Source: Xanthobacter flavus
GTDB lineage: Bacteria > Pseudomonadota > Alphaproteobacteria > Rhizobiales > Xanthobacteraceae
Direction of reading: 5' to 3'
DNA: 64,000 nt
Assembly: GCF_017875275.1 (NCBI RefSeq)
Contig: NZ_JAGGML010000001.1
Span: forward strand, 3,865,001 to 3,929,000
Position numbers and translations under genes: made by a program. The notes under the pieces are model-generated. The model was not told the DNA's origin and searched no databases. It was given only the letters and a program-made list of their open reading frames with translations. Positions 46,241 through 55,241 of the stretch are shown one piece after another. Position 1 is the stretch's first letter. Every line of letters begins with the position of its first letter.

Positions 46241-47020
46241 CTAGCTCCCGGCGCCTTGGCTCTCGCCGGAGGTCCCGAACAGGCGCCGGTTCCAGTTCTC
46301 CACCTGCCCGGTGGTGAGGCGGCGCTCCGCAAGGCGGCGCCAGCTCTCGGGCAGGAGAGGCAGCGCGGCCATCGCGGAAAGCTCGTCGCGCGCGAGCCGG
46401 TCGGAATAGAGCACCCGCCAGAGGCGCTGCAGCGGCCAGTCGGGCGCGCGCCGCTCCAGGCGCACGAGGCTGTCCCCCGGCGCGACGCGGCCCTCCTCCA
46501 GAACGCGGTAATACCACCCCGTCCGCCCGCTGCGCTGCACGCGCGCGGCCATGTCGGTCACGGCAAAGCGGTGGTTGAGCTTGAAGCACGGCTGGCGGCC
46601 CTGAGACACCTCGACCACCGCGCCGCCGAGCCGGAACACGTCCCCGAGGGCCACGTCCGCTTCGGTCATCCCGGCGCAAGACAGGTTTTCCCCGAAGGCG
46701 CCCGGCTGCTCGAGAACGGCGTGCGGGCCGATCTCCTGCGTCCAGGCGGCATAGTGGTCGAAGGGGTAGTGATGCACGGCCTTGTCCGGTCCGCCATGGT
46801 GGCGCCGGTCGCCCTGGCCGTCGCCGGCGAAGCCCTCGCGCCCGAGATGGACCGGGCCGGCCACCGGCTGCTTGGCGATGCCGCTGGGCACGCCGCCGGG
46901 GCCGAACGGCTTCACGGTCCCGACCAGAAGGGCCTTCAGGGGAAATGCCATGGCGTCAGGCGCCGCGCCATTCGGTTCCGGCGGCGGGCCGGCGGACGTG
47001 TCTGCGGTGCGCGCACCCAT
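46241..47020 (-). CDS. MOSC-domain protein (YiiM-like)
   Basis: A 259-residue MOSC protein: core text GREGFAGDGQGDRRHHGGPDKAVHHY (near residues 58-83) and the conserved Cys in GRQPCFKLNHRF, plus a C-terminal YiiM helical tail. Members bind the molybdenum cofactor and can reduce N-hydroxylated compounds. Start at 47020 is chosen because AGGGAGCAGGAG precedes that ATG; the open extension upstream is Arg/Ser-rich and probably untranslated. Confidence 0.85.
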   Translation of the reverse strand: MGARTADTSAGPPPEPNGAAPDAMAFPLKALLVGTVKPFGPGGVPSGIAKQPVAGPVHLGREGFAGDGQGDRRHHGGPDKAVHHYPFDHYAAWTQEIGPHAVLEQPGAFGENLSCAGMTEADVALGDVFRLGGAVVEVSQGRQPCFKLNHRFAVTDMAARVQRSGRTGWYYRVLEEGRVAPGDSLVRLERRAPDWPLQRLWRVLYSDRLARDELSAMAALPLLPESWRRLAERRLTTGQVENWNRRLFGTSGESQGAGS

Positions 47021-47144
47021 CTCCTGCTCCCTCGACATTCTGCGCCTCGGCGCCTCGCCGGCCCTGTGGGCGGAGGAGTCCGGGCAGCCGGGCGAACTCC
47101 CAGACGACGGGCGGTGCCACGGCTTCGCCCTATGCCATGCGCAC

Positions 47145-47747
47145 CTATCGTCTCGAGCGATCATCAATGACGATCAGGAATGAAACCTGCTCGTTGGTCT
47201 CATTGCGAAATTCATGTCCGCAATGGGATGGAAAAAACAGGGTGTCGCCCGCGGACACACTGAAGGATCTGTCCTCCAGGACCACCTTCAGCGTCCCCTC
47301 CTGGACAACGAGATATTCTTCCACGCCTGCGTGATGGGGCGGGAACGAGACGGCGCGTCCCGCCGGCAGGCAATTGAAGGCGACGTCCACGGCGCCGTCC
47401 GCGAACAGCGGCGACAAGGCGCGGCGCTGAAAGCCGGTTTTCGGATCGCGGAAGATCGACTGGTCCTCCCGTCTGATCAATTGCGGCTCGCGGGGCTGGA
47501 ACCGACCCAGCAGGTGCGAAAGGCTGACCTTGAGGGCGCCGGCAAGCTTGCCGAGCACGGTGGCGGTCGGCACGGACACGCCGCGCTCGATCTTGGAGAT
47601 CATGGCGCGGCTGACGCCGGACAGCGTCGCGAGCTGGTCCAATGTCAGCCTGGCCTCCTGGCGCATCCGGCGCAGATTGGCGGCGAGGTGCGCCTCTTCG
47701 GCGGCCGGATCGTCGCTTTGCGCTGGGGGTTCGCTCTGTCTGGGCAA
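47145..47747 (-). CDS. XRE-family regulator with cupin sensor domain
   Basis: About 200 residues: helix-turn-helix (residues about 25-80, LDQLATLSGVSRAMISKIERG) followed by a C-terminal cupin (about 110-190, with PPHHAGVEEYLVVQEG). Such regulators respond to small ligands bound by the cupin. No ATG fits; TTG at 47747 has GGTGGAG five bases upstream and is the best start. It is divergent from the ketopantoate-reductase-like gene, which it probably controls. Confidence 0.85.
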   Translation of the reverse strand: MPRQSEPPAQSDDPAAEEAHLAANLRRMRQEARLTLDQLATLSGVSRAMISKIERGVSVPTATVLGKLAGALKVSLSHLLGRFQPREPQLIRREDQSIFRDPKTGFQRRALSPLFADGAVDVAFNCLPAGRAVSFPPHHAGVEEYLVVQEGTLKVVLEDRSFSVSAGDTLFFPSHCGHEFRNETNEQVSFLIVIDDRSRR

Positions 47748-47832
47748 CGCGACTCCACCGGGTGCTCGCTTCCGCCCGCCGAACCTACCGGCCGCGCGCG
47801 GCGCGAACAAGCCAACGCATTGCACCGGCACG

Positions 47833-47862
47833 CTCTCTACTATAGTGGATAATCTGCGAGAG
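47833..47862. promoter_or_regulatory. Candidate promoter/operator between XRE-cupin and reductase genes
   Basis: The 128-base divergent region holds ACTATAGT (perfect 8-base palindrome, 47839-47846) inside a larger CTCTC...GAGAG dyad, with TATAGTGGATAAT resembling a -10 element. It lies 14 bases before the reductase start. Good candidate for XRE-cupin binding. Confidence 0.4.
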
Positions 47863-47875
47863 AAGGAGGGCCGCG

Positions 47876-48799
47876 ATGCGCATACTCGTGATGGGGGCCG
47901 GAGGCATCGGAGGCTATTTCGGCGGCAGGCTGGCCGCAGCCGGGGTCGACATCCGCTTTCTGATCCGGCCGGCACGCGCCGAATGGCTGGCGCGCCACGG
48001 GCTGGTCATCACCAGTCCGCTGGGCGACCTGCGCATCCCGGTGGCGACGCTGACGGCGGCGGACGCTCCGTTCGATGCGGTGCTGCTCGCCTGCAAGGCG
48101 TACGATCTCGAGGGCGCGATGGACGCCGTCGCGCCTGCGGTGGGGCCGGCCACACTCGTCCTGCCGCTGCTGAACGGAGTGCGCCAGCTCGATCGTCTTG
48201 ACGCCCGCTTCGGCCGGGAGCGCGTGCTGGGCGGGCTGTGCCATATCGGCGTATCCCTGACCGAGGCCGGAGAGATCCAACATCTGAACAGGTTGCAGCG
48301 GTTCGTCCTCGGCGCGCGGACATCGGCGCAGGTCCCGGCCGCCGCGGCCTTGCACAAGGTGCTGGAGCGCGGGGGATTCGCACCCGTCCTCAGCGAGGAC
48401 GTCATGCAGGACATGTGGGAGAAGTTCACCTTCCTCGCCACCTATGCCGGCATGACGACGCTGATGCGGGCACCCGTCGGCGGCATTCTTTCGGCCGAGG
48501 AGGGCGAGGCGATCCTGCGCGACATGCTGGCGGAATGCGTCGCGACGGCGACGGCCGGCGGCCACCCGCCACGCCCCGAGGCCATGGCTCAGATGGTTGC
48601 CTCGCTCACCGAGCGCGGCTCGGCGGGGACGGCGTCGATGCTGCGCGACATGATGCGCAACGGCCCGACCGAGCATGACCATATCCTGGGCGACATGCTG
48701 GCCCGCGCGCGGGCGGCGGGGCTGTCCGCCCCTCTGTTGCGCGTCAGCCTTGCCCACATGCAGGCCTACGACGCAACCCGCGCGCGCGGTGCGCCATGA
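47876..48799 (+). CDS. Ketopantoate reductase-family NADPH reductase (PanE/ApbA-like)
   Basis: A 307-residue 2-dehydropantoate-2-reductase family protein. Rossmann motif MGAGGIGGYFGGRLA (residues 6-20), the conserved Lys in LLACKAYDLEGA (near 73), and the C-terminal KFTFLATYAGMTTLMR block. ATG follows GAGAAGGAGG. Many members are not pantothenate enzymes but reduce other 2-keto acids; the context does not favour pantothenate synthesis. Confidence 0.87.
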   Translation: MRILVMGAGGIGGYFGGRLAAAGVDIRFLIRPARAEWLARHGLVITSPLGDLRIPVATLTAADAPFDAVLLACKAYDLEGAMDAVAPAVGPATLVLPLLNGVRQLDRLDARFGRERVLGGLCHIGVSLTEAGEIQHLNRLQRFVLGARTSAQVPAAAALHKVLERGGFAPVLSEDVMQDMWEKFTFLATYAGMTTLMRAPVGGILSAEEGEAILRDMLAECVATATAGGHPPRPEAMAQMVASLTERGSAGTASMLRDMMRNGPTEHDHILGDMLARARAAGLSAPLLRVSLAHMQAYDATRARGAP

Positions 48800-48802
48800 G
48801 GC

Positions 48803-49297
48803 TCAACGCGCGCCGTGCCGGCCCTCGGCCGGCACATCGGGGCGGCCGGCCATGCAGATCAGGGTCTGCTGGCCGATGGCGACGAGGGACCGGCCCTTGG
48901 CGCTGTCAGCGAACACCTCCAATTGGCAGATGGTGAGGGTCTTTCCCGCCTTGACCACTTTGCCGACCGCCTCCAGCGCATCGCCCTGGGCCGGATTGAG
49001 CAGATTGACTTTGAGTTCCACGGTGAGCACCGAGCTGTCTTCGGGAAAGAGGGTAAAGCCCGCATAGCCGCCGGCCGAATCGGCGATCGCCGAGGTGCCG
49101 CCCGCGTGGAAATAGCCGTGCTGCTGCGACAGCTCCGGACGGAACGGCATGCGGATGGTCACGAGGCCGTGCCGAACCTCCGATATGGTCGCGCCGAGAT
49201 GGGCCATGAGCCCTTGCCGCTGGAAGCTGCCCCGGATCCGTTGTTCCACGTCCGAACCCACCGGGCTGCCGATCTCCGGCCGCATGTGTGCACTCAT
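48803..49297 (-). CDS. PaaI-type hotdog-fold thioesterase
   Basis: A 164-residue hotdog protein with the PaaI pattern HGYFHAGGTSAIADSAGGYAG (near residues 60-80) and ELKVNLLNPAQGD. It would hydrolyse acyl- or aryl-CoA thioesters. It converges with the reductase gene (3 bases apart) and is divergent from the LysE gene. Substrate unknown. Confidence 0.88.
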   Translation of the reverse strand: MSAHMRPEIGSPVGSDVEQRIRGSFQRQGLMAHLGATISEVRHGLVTIRMPFRPELSQQHGYFHAGGTSAIADSAGGYAGFTLFPEDSSVLTVELKVNLLNPAQGDALEAVGKVVKAGKTLTICQLEVFADSAKGRSLVAIGQQTLICMAGRPDVPAEGRHGAR

Positions 49298-49550
49298 GGC
49301 GTTCTCCCGCTTGGTGGCCCTGCCCGGCGAAAGCTAGTGAGGGGCGGCGGCGAACCGGAGTGAGAAGCTTTCCCCCCAAGCTGAGAAAATCTCGGCCTTG
49401 CCCGAACACCCGGCTCTGCCGGCTTTTGCAGGCGGGAGAACGGCTCATCCTTGGCTGACGAAATCTCAGCAGCGCGCAGCATCTCCCCATGCCAATTCTT
49501 GCCATCCGGCTGCATTCGACGGCGAGGCCGCCAAGGAGAGAGGCCACAGG

Positions 49551-50144
49551 ATGGAAACACCATCATTGAGCGCGCTGGCCATGTACGCCTTCGTGATGTC
49601 CATAACGCCCGGCCCTAACAATCTGATGCTGACCACCTCCGGCCTCACCTTCGGCCTGACCCGCACCTGGCCTCACATTCTCGGGATACCGTGCGGCGTC
49701 GCAATCCAGCTTGCTGCGGTTGGCGCCGGCCTCGGCGCGATATTCGCGCTGGAGCCTCGCATCCAGATCGGCCTGAAGCTCGTGGGCACGCTCTACCTCC
49801 TTTGGCTCGCGTTCAAGCTCTGGCGTGCGGCGGCGCCAAGCGATGCCCCCATGGCGAAGCCAATCGGCTTTCTCCAAGCTGCGGCCTTCCAGTTGGTCAA
49901 CCCAAAGGCTTGGCTCATCGCGGTGACGGCCGTGTCCGCTTTCGTCGGTCCCGGCGAGGGCTATGTCGTGCGCATAGTCCTGGTGGGCGCCGTATTCACT
50001 TTGGTCGGCCTGCCGTGCATGGCGGTGTGGGCCGCATTCGGGGCCGGGCTAAGGCAGTGGCTCAGCAGTCCCGGCAAGCTTCTCGTCGTCAATCGAACCA
50101 TGGCTGCTCTTCCAGCCATCACAGCAGGACAGTTCTGGCTATGA
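49551..50144 (+). CDS. LysE-family amino-acid exporter
   Basis: A 197-residue membrane protein with about six helices; the N-terminal MSITPGPNNLMLTTSG is the conserved LysE/RhtB motif. ATG follows AAGGAGAG. Its stop overlaps the start of the NTF2-like gene (ATGA), so the two are coupled. Substrate could be an amino acid or a related metabolite. Confidence 0.9.
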   Translation: METPSLSALAMYAFVMSITPGPNNLMLTTSGLTFGLTRTWPHILGIPCGVAIQLAAVGAGLGAIFALEPRIQIGLKLVGTLYLLWLAFKLWRAAAPSDAPMAKPIGFLQAAAFQLVNPKAWLIAVTAVSAFVGPGEGYVVRIVLVGAVFTLVGLPCMAVWAAFGAGLRQWLSSPGKLLVVNRTMAALPAITAGQFWL

Positions 50145-50530
50145 AACATCTGACCCGAGTAGAACTCGAGCACCATGCCCTGGCTTGGATCGATGCCTGG
50201 AACCGGCAGGACCTGGACGCCGTCCTGGTGCCATTTGTCGACGATGCGGTGTTTGTCAGTCCGCGCGCAGAGAGCATCACCGGGAATGCGACGGTGCGCG
50301 GACGCAGCGCCCTGCAGAACTATTGGAAGAAGGCGCTTGCCGCAGTACCCGACCTGCGCTTCGAGATTGAAACCGCCGTCTGCGACGAGTCCTCCCAGGT
50401 GCTTCTCGTCCATTATGTTTCCAGGGCGGGCGGCCGCACTGTTCGAGCCTGCGAGCTGATGCGGTTTCGCGATGGGCGGCAGGTTTATGGCGAAGCCTTC
50501 TATGGCGCGGAAATTGGGCCGAACTTGTAA
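50141..50530 (+). CDS. NTF2/SnoaL-like small protein
   Basis: A 129-residue cone-fold protein: WIDAWNRQDLDAVLVPFVDDAVFVSP is the usual opening of SnoaL-like/NTF2-like proteins, with a RGRSALQNYWKKALAAVPD helix and beta strands after it. Members include small isomerases, hydrolases and stress proteins. Coupled to the LysE exporter, function not known. Confidence 0.8.
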   Translation: MKHLTRVELEHHALAWIDAWNRQDLDAVLVPFVDDAVFVSPRAESITGNATVRGRSALQNYWKKALAAVPDLRFEIETAVCDESSQVLLVHYVSRAGGRTVRACELMRFRDGRQVYGEAFYGAEIGPNL

Positions 50531-50626
50531 GGCAGGAATGGCGGAAGGGGGCGTCTCTGGCCTGAAGACTGCCACGTGATGGGCGCGCGCATGCCCTCCA
50601 TCGCCAGCTGAGCCTTCATGCCGCTT

Positions 50627-50794
50627 CTATTGACAGAAGGGCCCTGCGAGCGCCCAAAGGCTCCACTTGTCCATGTGCGTCCAGGCCATGACAACGGGCA
50701 CGCAGGCGATAAGCAGCCCTGCCAACGCGAGCCCGCAGGCGGGCCTGGCGGCCTGGTCCGAGGTTCGATCGGCACTGCAATCATCGGGGATCAT
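50627..50794 (-). CDS. 55-residue membrane peptide coupled to the MFS gene
   Basis: The ATG overlaps the stop of the MFS gene by four bases (ATGA). The peptide has one hydrophobic helix (residues about 20-38, ACGLALAGLLIACVPVVMAW) and a C-terminal aromatic segment with MDKWSLWALAGP. I recognise no family. The overlap, helix and lack of a rival frame make it a likely real gene, possibly an accessory of the carrier. Confidence 0.6.
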   Translation of the reverse strand: MIPDDCSADRTSDQAARPACGLALAGLLIACVPVVMAWTHMDKWSLWALAGPFCQ

Positions 50795-52038
50795 GCGGAG
50801 GCTCGCGCAATGGGCAGCCGAGCCACGGCCCGGTCGTCGATCGGCCAATGGACCAATGCAGCGAGCAGGCCAACGGCCATGGCGATCAGCCAAACGGCCT
50901 GATAGGAGCCGGTCGTCACGAACAGATACCCGCCCAGCCAGACGCCGAAGAATGATCCCAGCTGGTGGCCGAAGAAGACGAAGCCGAACAGGGTGGTGAT
51001 GTAGCGCACGCCGAAAACCTGGGAGACGATCCCGTTGGTCAACGGCACCGTTCCGAGCCAAAGGAAGCCCATGACGGCCGCGAACAGGTATGTGCTGACG
51101 ACACTGAGCGGCATGAAGACGAAAAGCGCCATGGCGATGATGCGCACGAGATACAGCACAGCCAGCAGATACTTGCGGCGCATGACGCCGCCCCAGACGC
51201 TGAGCAGATAGGTGCCGGCCACGTTGGTCAAGGCGATGATGGCGAGCGCTGCCACGCCCTGCGCGGCACTCAGGCCCCGGTCGAACAGATATGCGGGCAG
51301 GTGGGTGGCGATGAAGGCGAGCTGGAAGCCGCACGCCAGGAAGCCCAGGTTGAGCAGCCAAAAGCCCCGGTGCCGGAAGGCCTCGGCTATGGCGGCCGAC
51401 ATGGAAAGGCCGGCATCGGAAGCGTCGGCGCCGGCACTCTGGTCTCGCATAAGGAAGGCTAGAGGCAGCAGAAGCATCATGCCGCCGGCCAGGATGACCA
51501 AGGCGCCCGTCCAACTCCACCCGCCGATAAGTCCTTGTGCGGCGGGCACCATGGCGAACTGGCCAAGGCCGCCGATGGCGCCGGCGAGCCCCAGCGCCCA
51601 GCTGCGCCGTTCTGACGGCATGATCCGGCTAAGCGCCCCGTAAATGGCTCCGAAGGCGGTTCCCGACAAGGCGATGCCGATCGTGATGCCGGCGCCGAGC
51701 ACGAAGTTGGTTGCGTTCGCTGCGTGGGCCATGGACACCAGACCAAGTGCGTAGGCTACGAGGCCAACAGCGATCACCTTGGCCGATCCGAACTTGTCCG
51801 CAAGCATTCCGGTGAACGGCTGGGCAAGACCCCACACGAGGTTCTGCAACGCCATGGCGAATCCGAACGTCTCGCGCGACCATCCTCGGTCGAAGGTCAC
51901 GGGCAGCAGGAACAGGCCCTGCACATGCCGGACGCCGAGCGCCATTCCCATGATAAGGCCGCCCGCAATCACGGGAATCCAGAGGCTCCTGGGCCACCCG
52001 GCGCGCGTTCCGCCAGAGTTCCGATCGGCTTGTGCCAT
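50791..52038 (-). CDS. Major facilitator superfamily transporter
   Basis: A 415-residue twelve-helix carrier. The loop 2-3 motif reads GMLADKFGSAKVIAVG, matching the MFS GxxaDrxGrrxxl pattern. The overall type resembles monocarboxylate/oxalate-formate-like carriers (VRHVQGLFLLPVTFDRGWSRETFGFAMA). It is transcribed toward the coupled small peptide, with a LysR gene upstream on the same strand. Substrate unknown. Confidence 0.9.
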   Translation of the reverse strand: MAQADRNSGGTRAGWPRSLWIPVIAGGLIMGMALGVRHVQGLFLLPVTFDRGWSRETFGFAMALQNLVWGLAQPFTGMLADKFGSAKVIAVGLVAYALGLVSMAHAANATNFVLGAGITIGIALSGTAFGAIYGALSRIMPSERRSWALGLAGAIGGLGQFAMVPAAQGLIGGWSWTGALVILAGGMMLLLPLAFLMRDQSAGADASDAGLSMSAAIAEAFRHRGFWLLNLGFLACGFQLAFIATHLPAYLFDRGLSAAQGVAALAIIALTNVAGTYLLSVWGGVMRRKYLLAVLYLVRIIAMALFVFMPLSVVSTYLFAAVMGFLWLGTVPLTNGIVSQVFGVRYITTLFGFVFFGHQLGSFFGVWLGGYLFVTTGSYQAVWLIAMAVGLLAALVHWPIDDRAVARLPIARASA

Positions 52039-52130
52039 GTGTACCTCCCAGGCGCCGGATGAGAAAGCCAGTCCAAAGTCATCTCATGCGCGGACCAGAC
52101 CCTTGCGCATTGGGCGGTCGCCGATGCCGC

Positions 52131-52147
52131 CTGTCGAATGAGGATGC
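52131..52147 (+). repeat. 17-base motif shared with 44921-44937
   Basis: Second copy of CTGTCGAATGAGGATGC, about 95 bases upstream of the MFS start, in the 143-base gap after the LysR gene. Presence before two unrelated transport/metabolic genes makes it a candidate regulatory site or diverged repeat. Confidence 0.55.
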
Positions 52148-52181
52148 TTGGCGTCCGGATGAGGTCTTCTCATTTGCGCCT

Positions 52182-53093
52182 TCATGCGGATGGGGCGGCC
52201 CCTTTCGCCACCTCAGCGTGCATCCAGGCCCTGAGGTTTCGGATGCGGCGGTCCCGATCCAGCGCTGGCGGATAGCACAGATAATAGCCGCCATTACCCG
52301 GCACCTGGTGGCCGAGAAGCGGGGTGAGCCGCCCGGCCGCGATATCCCACCCCGCGATCTCCAGGCCCGCGAGCGTGAGGCCGGCGCCGTCAATGGCAGC
52401 CTTCAGGCCCAGGCCTGCCGAGTCCACGATCGTGATCGCCGCAGGCTTCACCGGCCCGCCCGGCAACGTCCCGTTCCAGCGCGCGAAATCCTCGCGGCGA
52501 TGCTGGGAGAGGAAGAGATTGGTCCGCGCGATGCCCGCGCGCAGGCCCGCCTCGCCGTGCCGGAGCCAATCCGCCCGCCCCAGAAGACCGACGGTCTCCT
52601 CGAACAGCCGTTCGGAGACGACCCCCGGCCAGACGCCACCACCATGGCGGACGGCGGCATCGGCGACCCCCGCGTTCAGGTCCACGGCCGTCTGCGTGGT
52701 CGAGATCAGCAACTCGAAGCCCGCGCGCGCGAACGGATAGCGGGTCAGCCGCGGCGACAGCCAATGGACCGCGAAGGTGGGCAGCATGGACAGGCGGAGC
52801 GGACCGGCCTTGCGTTCCTTCTTCAGGCTGCCGACGGCCTCGACGATGCGACCGAAACCAGCCGTCAGCTCCGGTGCCAACGCCTTTCCGGTCTCGGTCA
52901 GTTCGAGGCGCGGTCCGACCCGCCTCATGAGCTCGACACCCAGCAACTCCTCCAAGATGCGCAGCTGGTGACTGACCGCGGACGGCGTAACGCCGATTTC
53001 GCCCGCCGCGTCCTTGATCGACAGATGGCGCGCGGCCGCCTCGAAAGCGCGCAACGCATTCAGGGGAACGGTCAGGCGCATGGCCTCGGTCAT
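52182..53093 (-). CDS. LysR-family regulator (GcvA-like)
   Basis: A 303-residue LysR protein of the GcvA group: N-terminus TVPLNALRAFEAAARHLSIKDAAGEIGVTPSAVSHQLRILEE, then the effector domain with a ISTTQTAVDLNAGVADAAVR block typical of this group. Start at 53093 is preceded by CGGAGC; the longer frame to 53201 overlaps the divergent promoter. It may control the MFS carrier downstream or the aminotransferase homologue divergent from it. Confidence 0.88.
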   Translation of the reverse strand: MTEAMRLTVPLNALRAFEAAARHLSIKDAAGEIGVTPSAVSHQLRILEELLGVELMRRVGPRLELTETGKALAPELTAGFGRIVEAVGSLKKERKAGPLRLSMLPTFAVHWLSPRLTRYPFARAGFELLISTTQTAVDLNAGVADAAVRHGGGVWPGVVSERLFEETVGLLGRADWLRHGEAGLRAGIARTNLFLSQHRREDFARWNGTLPGGPVKPAAITIVDSAGLGLKAAIDGAGLTLAGLEIAGWDIAAGRLTPLLGHQVPGNGGYYLCYPPALDRDRRIRNLRAWMHAEVAKGAAPSA

Positions 53094-53255
53094 CGTGGGC
53101 TCCGTGTCTGCTCTCCCGCGCTTGTCGCCGTGCGATAGAGGCGTATTCGGCGGTACAATGGACCAAATCTCACGTCGCTCTGAAGATTGCTCATTCGCCA
53201 TCTACAATGCCTTGGGAGGACAGTGGCGCTCAATAGCTGCGAATGGCTAAGAGCA

Positions 53256-54176
53256 ATGCGCCACATGTTCTCCTTCGATGACGGCGACGGTCTTATCTGG
53301 CTCGACGGCGCGCTGGTGCCCGTGCTCGAGGCACGCATCCACTGTCTGACCCCTTCTCTGCACAGAGGGGATGCGGTCTTCGAGGGGATTCGCGCCTATG
53401 GCGGCGAACTATTCTTGGGCGACGCGCATTTCGAGCGCCTCGCCCGCTCGGCGTCGGCGATGGGCTACGCCATTCCGCGCTCGCCGATCGAGCTCGCCAA
53501 GGCGGCGGAGGCGGTGCTGTGGGCCAATGAGCTGAAGGATGCCTGCATCCGCGCCATCGCATGGCGCGGCAGTGAAAACCTGTCCGCCACGGATAGCGAT
53601 GGCAACATTCATATGGCGATTGCGGCCTGGCACCAGCCCGCTCCGGCGGCCCAAGGCGAACGGGGCGTGCGTCTCCATCTGTCGCTCTGGCGGCGGCCGC
53701 ATCCTGAGACCGCGCCCATTGCCGCCAGATGCGCCGGCCTTGAGCTGATCGGCGCGCTGGCGCGGCGGGCCGCGCGCGACGCCGGCTTCGACGACGCGCT
53801 GCTGCTCGACCTTCAGGACCAGGTGGCGGCGCCCACCACTGGCAACATTGTCCTGGTGGACATGCAGACGCTAGTCTCGCCTGTCGCCGATTGCTTCCTC
53901 GACAGCATAGCCAAGCGCCATGTCTTCGCGCTGGCGCGAAAGCGCGGCCTGGCAGTCGTCGAGCGAAAGGTTTCGCTGGCGGACCTGCGTGCCGCCGACG
54001 AGGTGTTCATGGTCGGAACGACCGTGGAGGTCGCGCCAATTGTCGCGCTTGAAAACGGCGCCTGCCGCGCGCGCTGGGCCGTCGGCCCGGTGACGCGCGA
54101 CCTCGCGGACGATTTCCGGGCCTCGACCGGGGTGCGCATACCCGTAAGCAGCCGGTTCAAAATCACGGGATTCTGA
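53256..54176 (+). CDS. Class IV aminotransferase homologue lacking the PLP lysine
   Basis: A 306-residue fold-type IV protein related to branched-chain and D-amino-acid aminotransferases: HCLTPSLHRGDAVFEGIRAYGG (30-50), DAHFERLARSA, EVFMVGTTVEVAPI and GPVTRDLADDF near the C-terminus. In IlvE the Schiff-base Lys lies in AAKAGGNYL; here the aligned text is AARCAGLEL, putting Arg158 (codon AGA, 53727-53729) at that place. The EGAGEN block is also changed to APTTGN. Ordinary transamination is unlikely unless another Lys serves. Start ATG at 53256 is tentative; a GTG at 53223 near GGAGGA is an alternative. Confidence 0.8.
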   Translation: MRHMFSFDDGDGLIWLDGALVPVLEARIHCLTPSLHRGDAVFEGIRAYGGELFLGDAHFERLARSASAMGYAIPRSPIELAKAAEAVLWANELKDACIRAIAWRGSENLSATDSDGNIHMAIAAWHQPAPAAQGERGVRLHLSLWRRPHPETAPIAARCAGLELIGALARRAARDAGFDDALLLDLQDQVAAPTTGNIVLVDMQTLVSPVADCFLDSIAKRHVFALARKRGLAVVERKVSLADLRAADEVFMVGTTVEVAPIVALENGACRARWAVGPVTRDLADDFRASTGVRIPVSSRFKITGF

Positions 54177-54584
54177 GTGTAGGCCGCGGGGCGGCTGAGG
54201 GTTTATGCGAGCGCAGAAGATTCAAATTTATAATAATATTGAGTTTTTGCAGAGCAGGGTAGCGCAGTCAGCTTCCTTTTAGACACGCCGCGAGCTGCTT
54301 TCCTCCATCGGACCTATGCTCGTGGTCCTTTCGCTCGGCTAAAAGGGGCCACGGCATTTCGACCATTGACCTCTAACGCTAGAATAACCCTCAGCAATGT
54401 GCGGACCCAATTGCGCAATACGGGGCAAGGTCATCGAGTGGCTCTTGGCCCATGAGCTCGGGCCATTCCTAGAACCCCCTTGGATGACTTCTAGATCTCG
54501 ACTGGGATGCACATAACGGCATCTAGCCGGTTTAAATCATGGGGCCTAGGTGCAAGCCTCGACGTGGATGAGGGTGCCGGACGG
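54177..54584. other. Intergenic gap with an AT-rich patch
   Basis: About 410 bases between the convergent aminotransferase homologue and LysE genes. A strikingly AT-rich patch (ATTCAAATTTATAATAATAT) lies near 54219-54240; the rest shows no gene, hairpin terminator or repeat that I could support. Confidence 0.45.
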
Positions 54585-55235
54585 TCAGCCTTTCCGATCC
54601 AGAGCCAGCGTGACGCCGAAGGCCACCAAAGCCGCCCCGGTTGCACCGTCGATCGCACGCACGAGGCCCGGACGGACAAGCAACCGGCCGAGCGGACGCG
54701 TCGCCGCCGTGAGAGCCGCGAACCACGCAAGGCCCATAGTGGCATGAATGGCCGCAAGGGCGAGGCTGAAGGGCACCACGGGGACCCCTGCGGGGATGAA
54801 CTGAGGCAAGAAACTGACGTAGAAGACGCCCACTTTCGGGTTGAGCATGTTTGTCAGGAATCCGCGCCAAAACCATCCAGGGAGGAACCGGCGCCGGTAG
54901 CCTACAAACGCGGCGTCGGCCGGAGGCGGCAGTTTGGGCTCTGCAACCATGGCGCTCCGGATCATTTGTCCGCCGAGCCAGAGGAGATAGGCCGCGCCGA
55001 CACCTTGCAGCATCTGAAAGGCTAGTTGCGAGACCGAGAGAATGGCGCCCAGCCCCAAGGCGGCAAGAAAGCCCCAGGTCAGCACGCCTGCTACGATGCC
55101 GGTCCCGGCGGCCATGGCCTGCTTTGCGCCTTCCACCGTCGCGGTGCGCAACACCAAAGCAGTGTCGAGGCCCGGAGTGATGGTGAGCAGCCCGGCCACG
55201 AGGGAGAAGGCAGTGAGTGCAGCGACGGCGTCCAT
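54585..55235 (-). CDS. LysE/RhtB-family exporter, second
   Basis: A 216-residue membrane protein with about six helices and the family motif LLTITPGLDTALVLRTA near the N-terminus, where the usual PGPN is PGLD. The FLTNMLNPKVGVFYVSFLPQF block is the conserved central motif. Distinct from the LysE protein at 49551. It is flanked by IS debris upstream. Confidence 0.88.
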   Translation of the reverse strand: MDAVAALTAFSLVAGLLTITPGLDTALVLRTATVEGAKQAMAAGTGIVAGVLTWGFLAALGLGAILSVSQLAFQMLQGVGAAYLLWLGGQMIRSAMVAEPKLPPPADAAFVGYRRRFLPGWFWRGFLTNMLNPKVGVFYVSFLPQFIPAGVPVVPFSLALAAIHATMGLAWFAALTAATRPLGRLLVRPGLVRAIDGATGAALVAFGVTLALDRKG

Positions 55236-55241
55236 TTCAGG

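Noticed and set aside
47748-47975. N-terminal extension of the XRE-cupin regulator
   Set aside because: It would overlap the divergent reductase gene and promoter and has Cys/Arg-rich text unlike the family; the TTG with a good ribosome-binding site was preferred.
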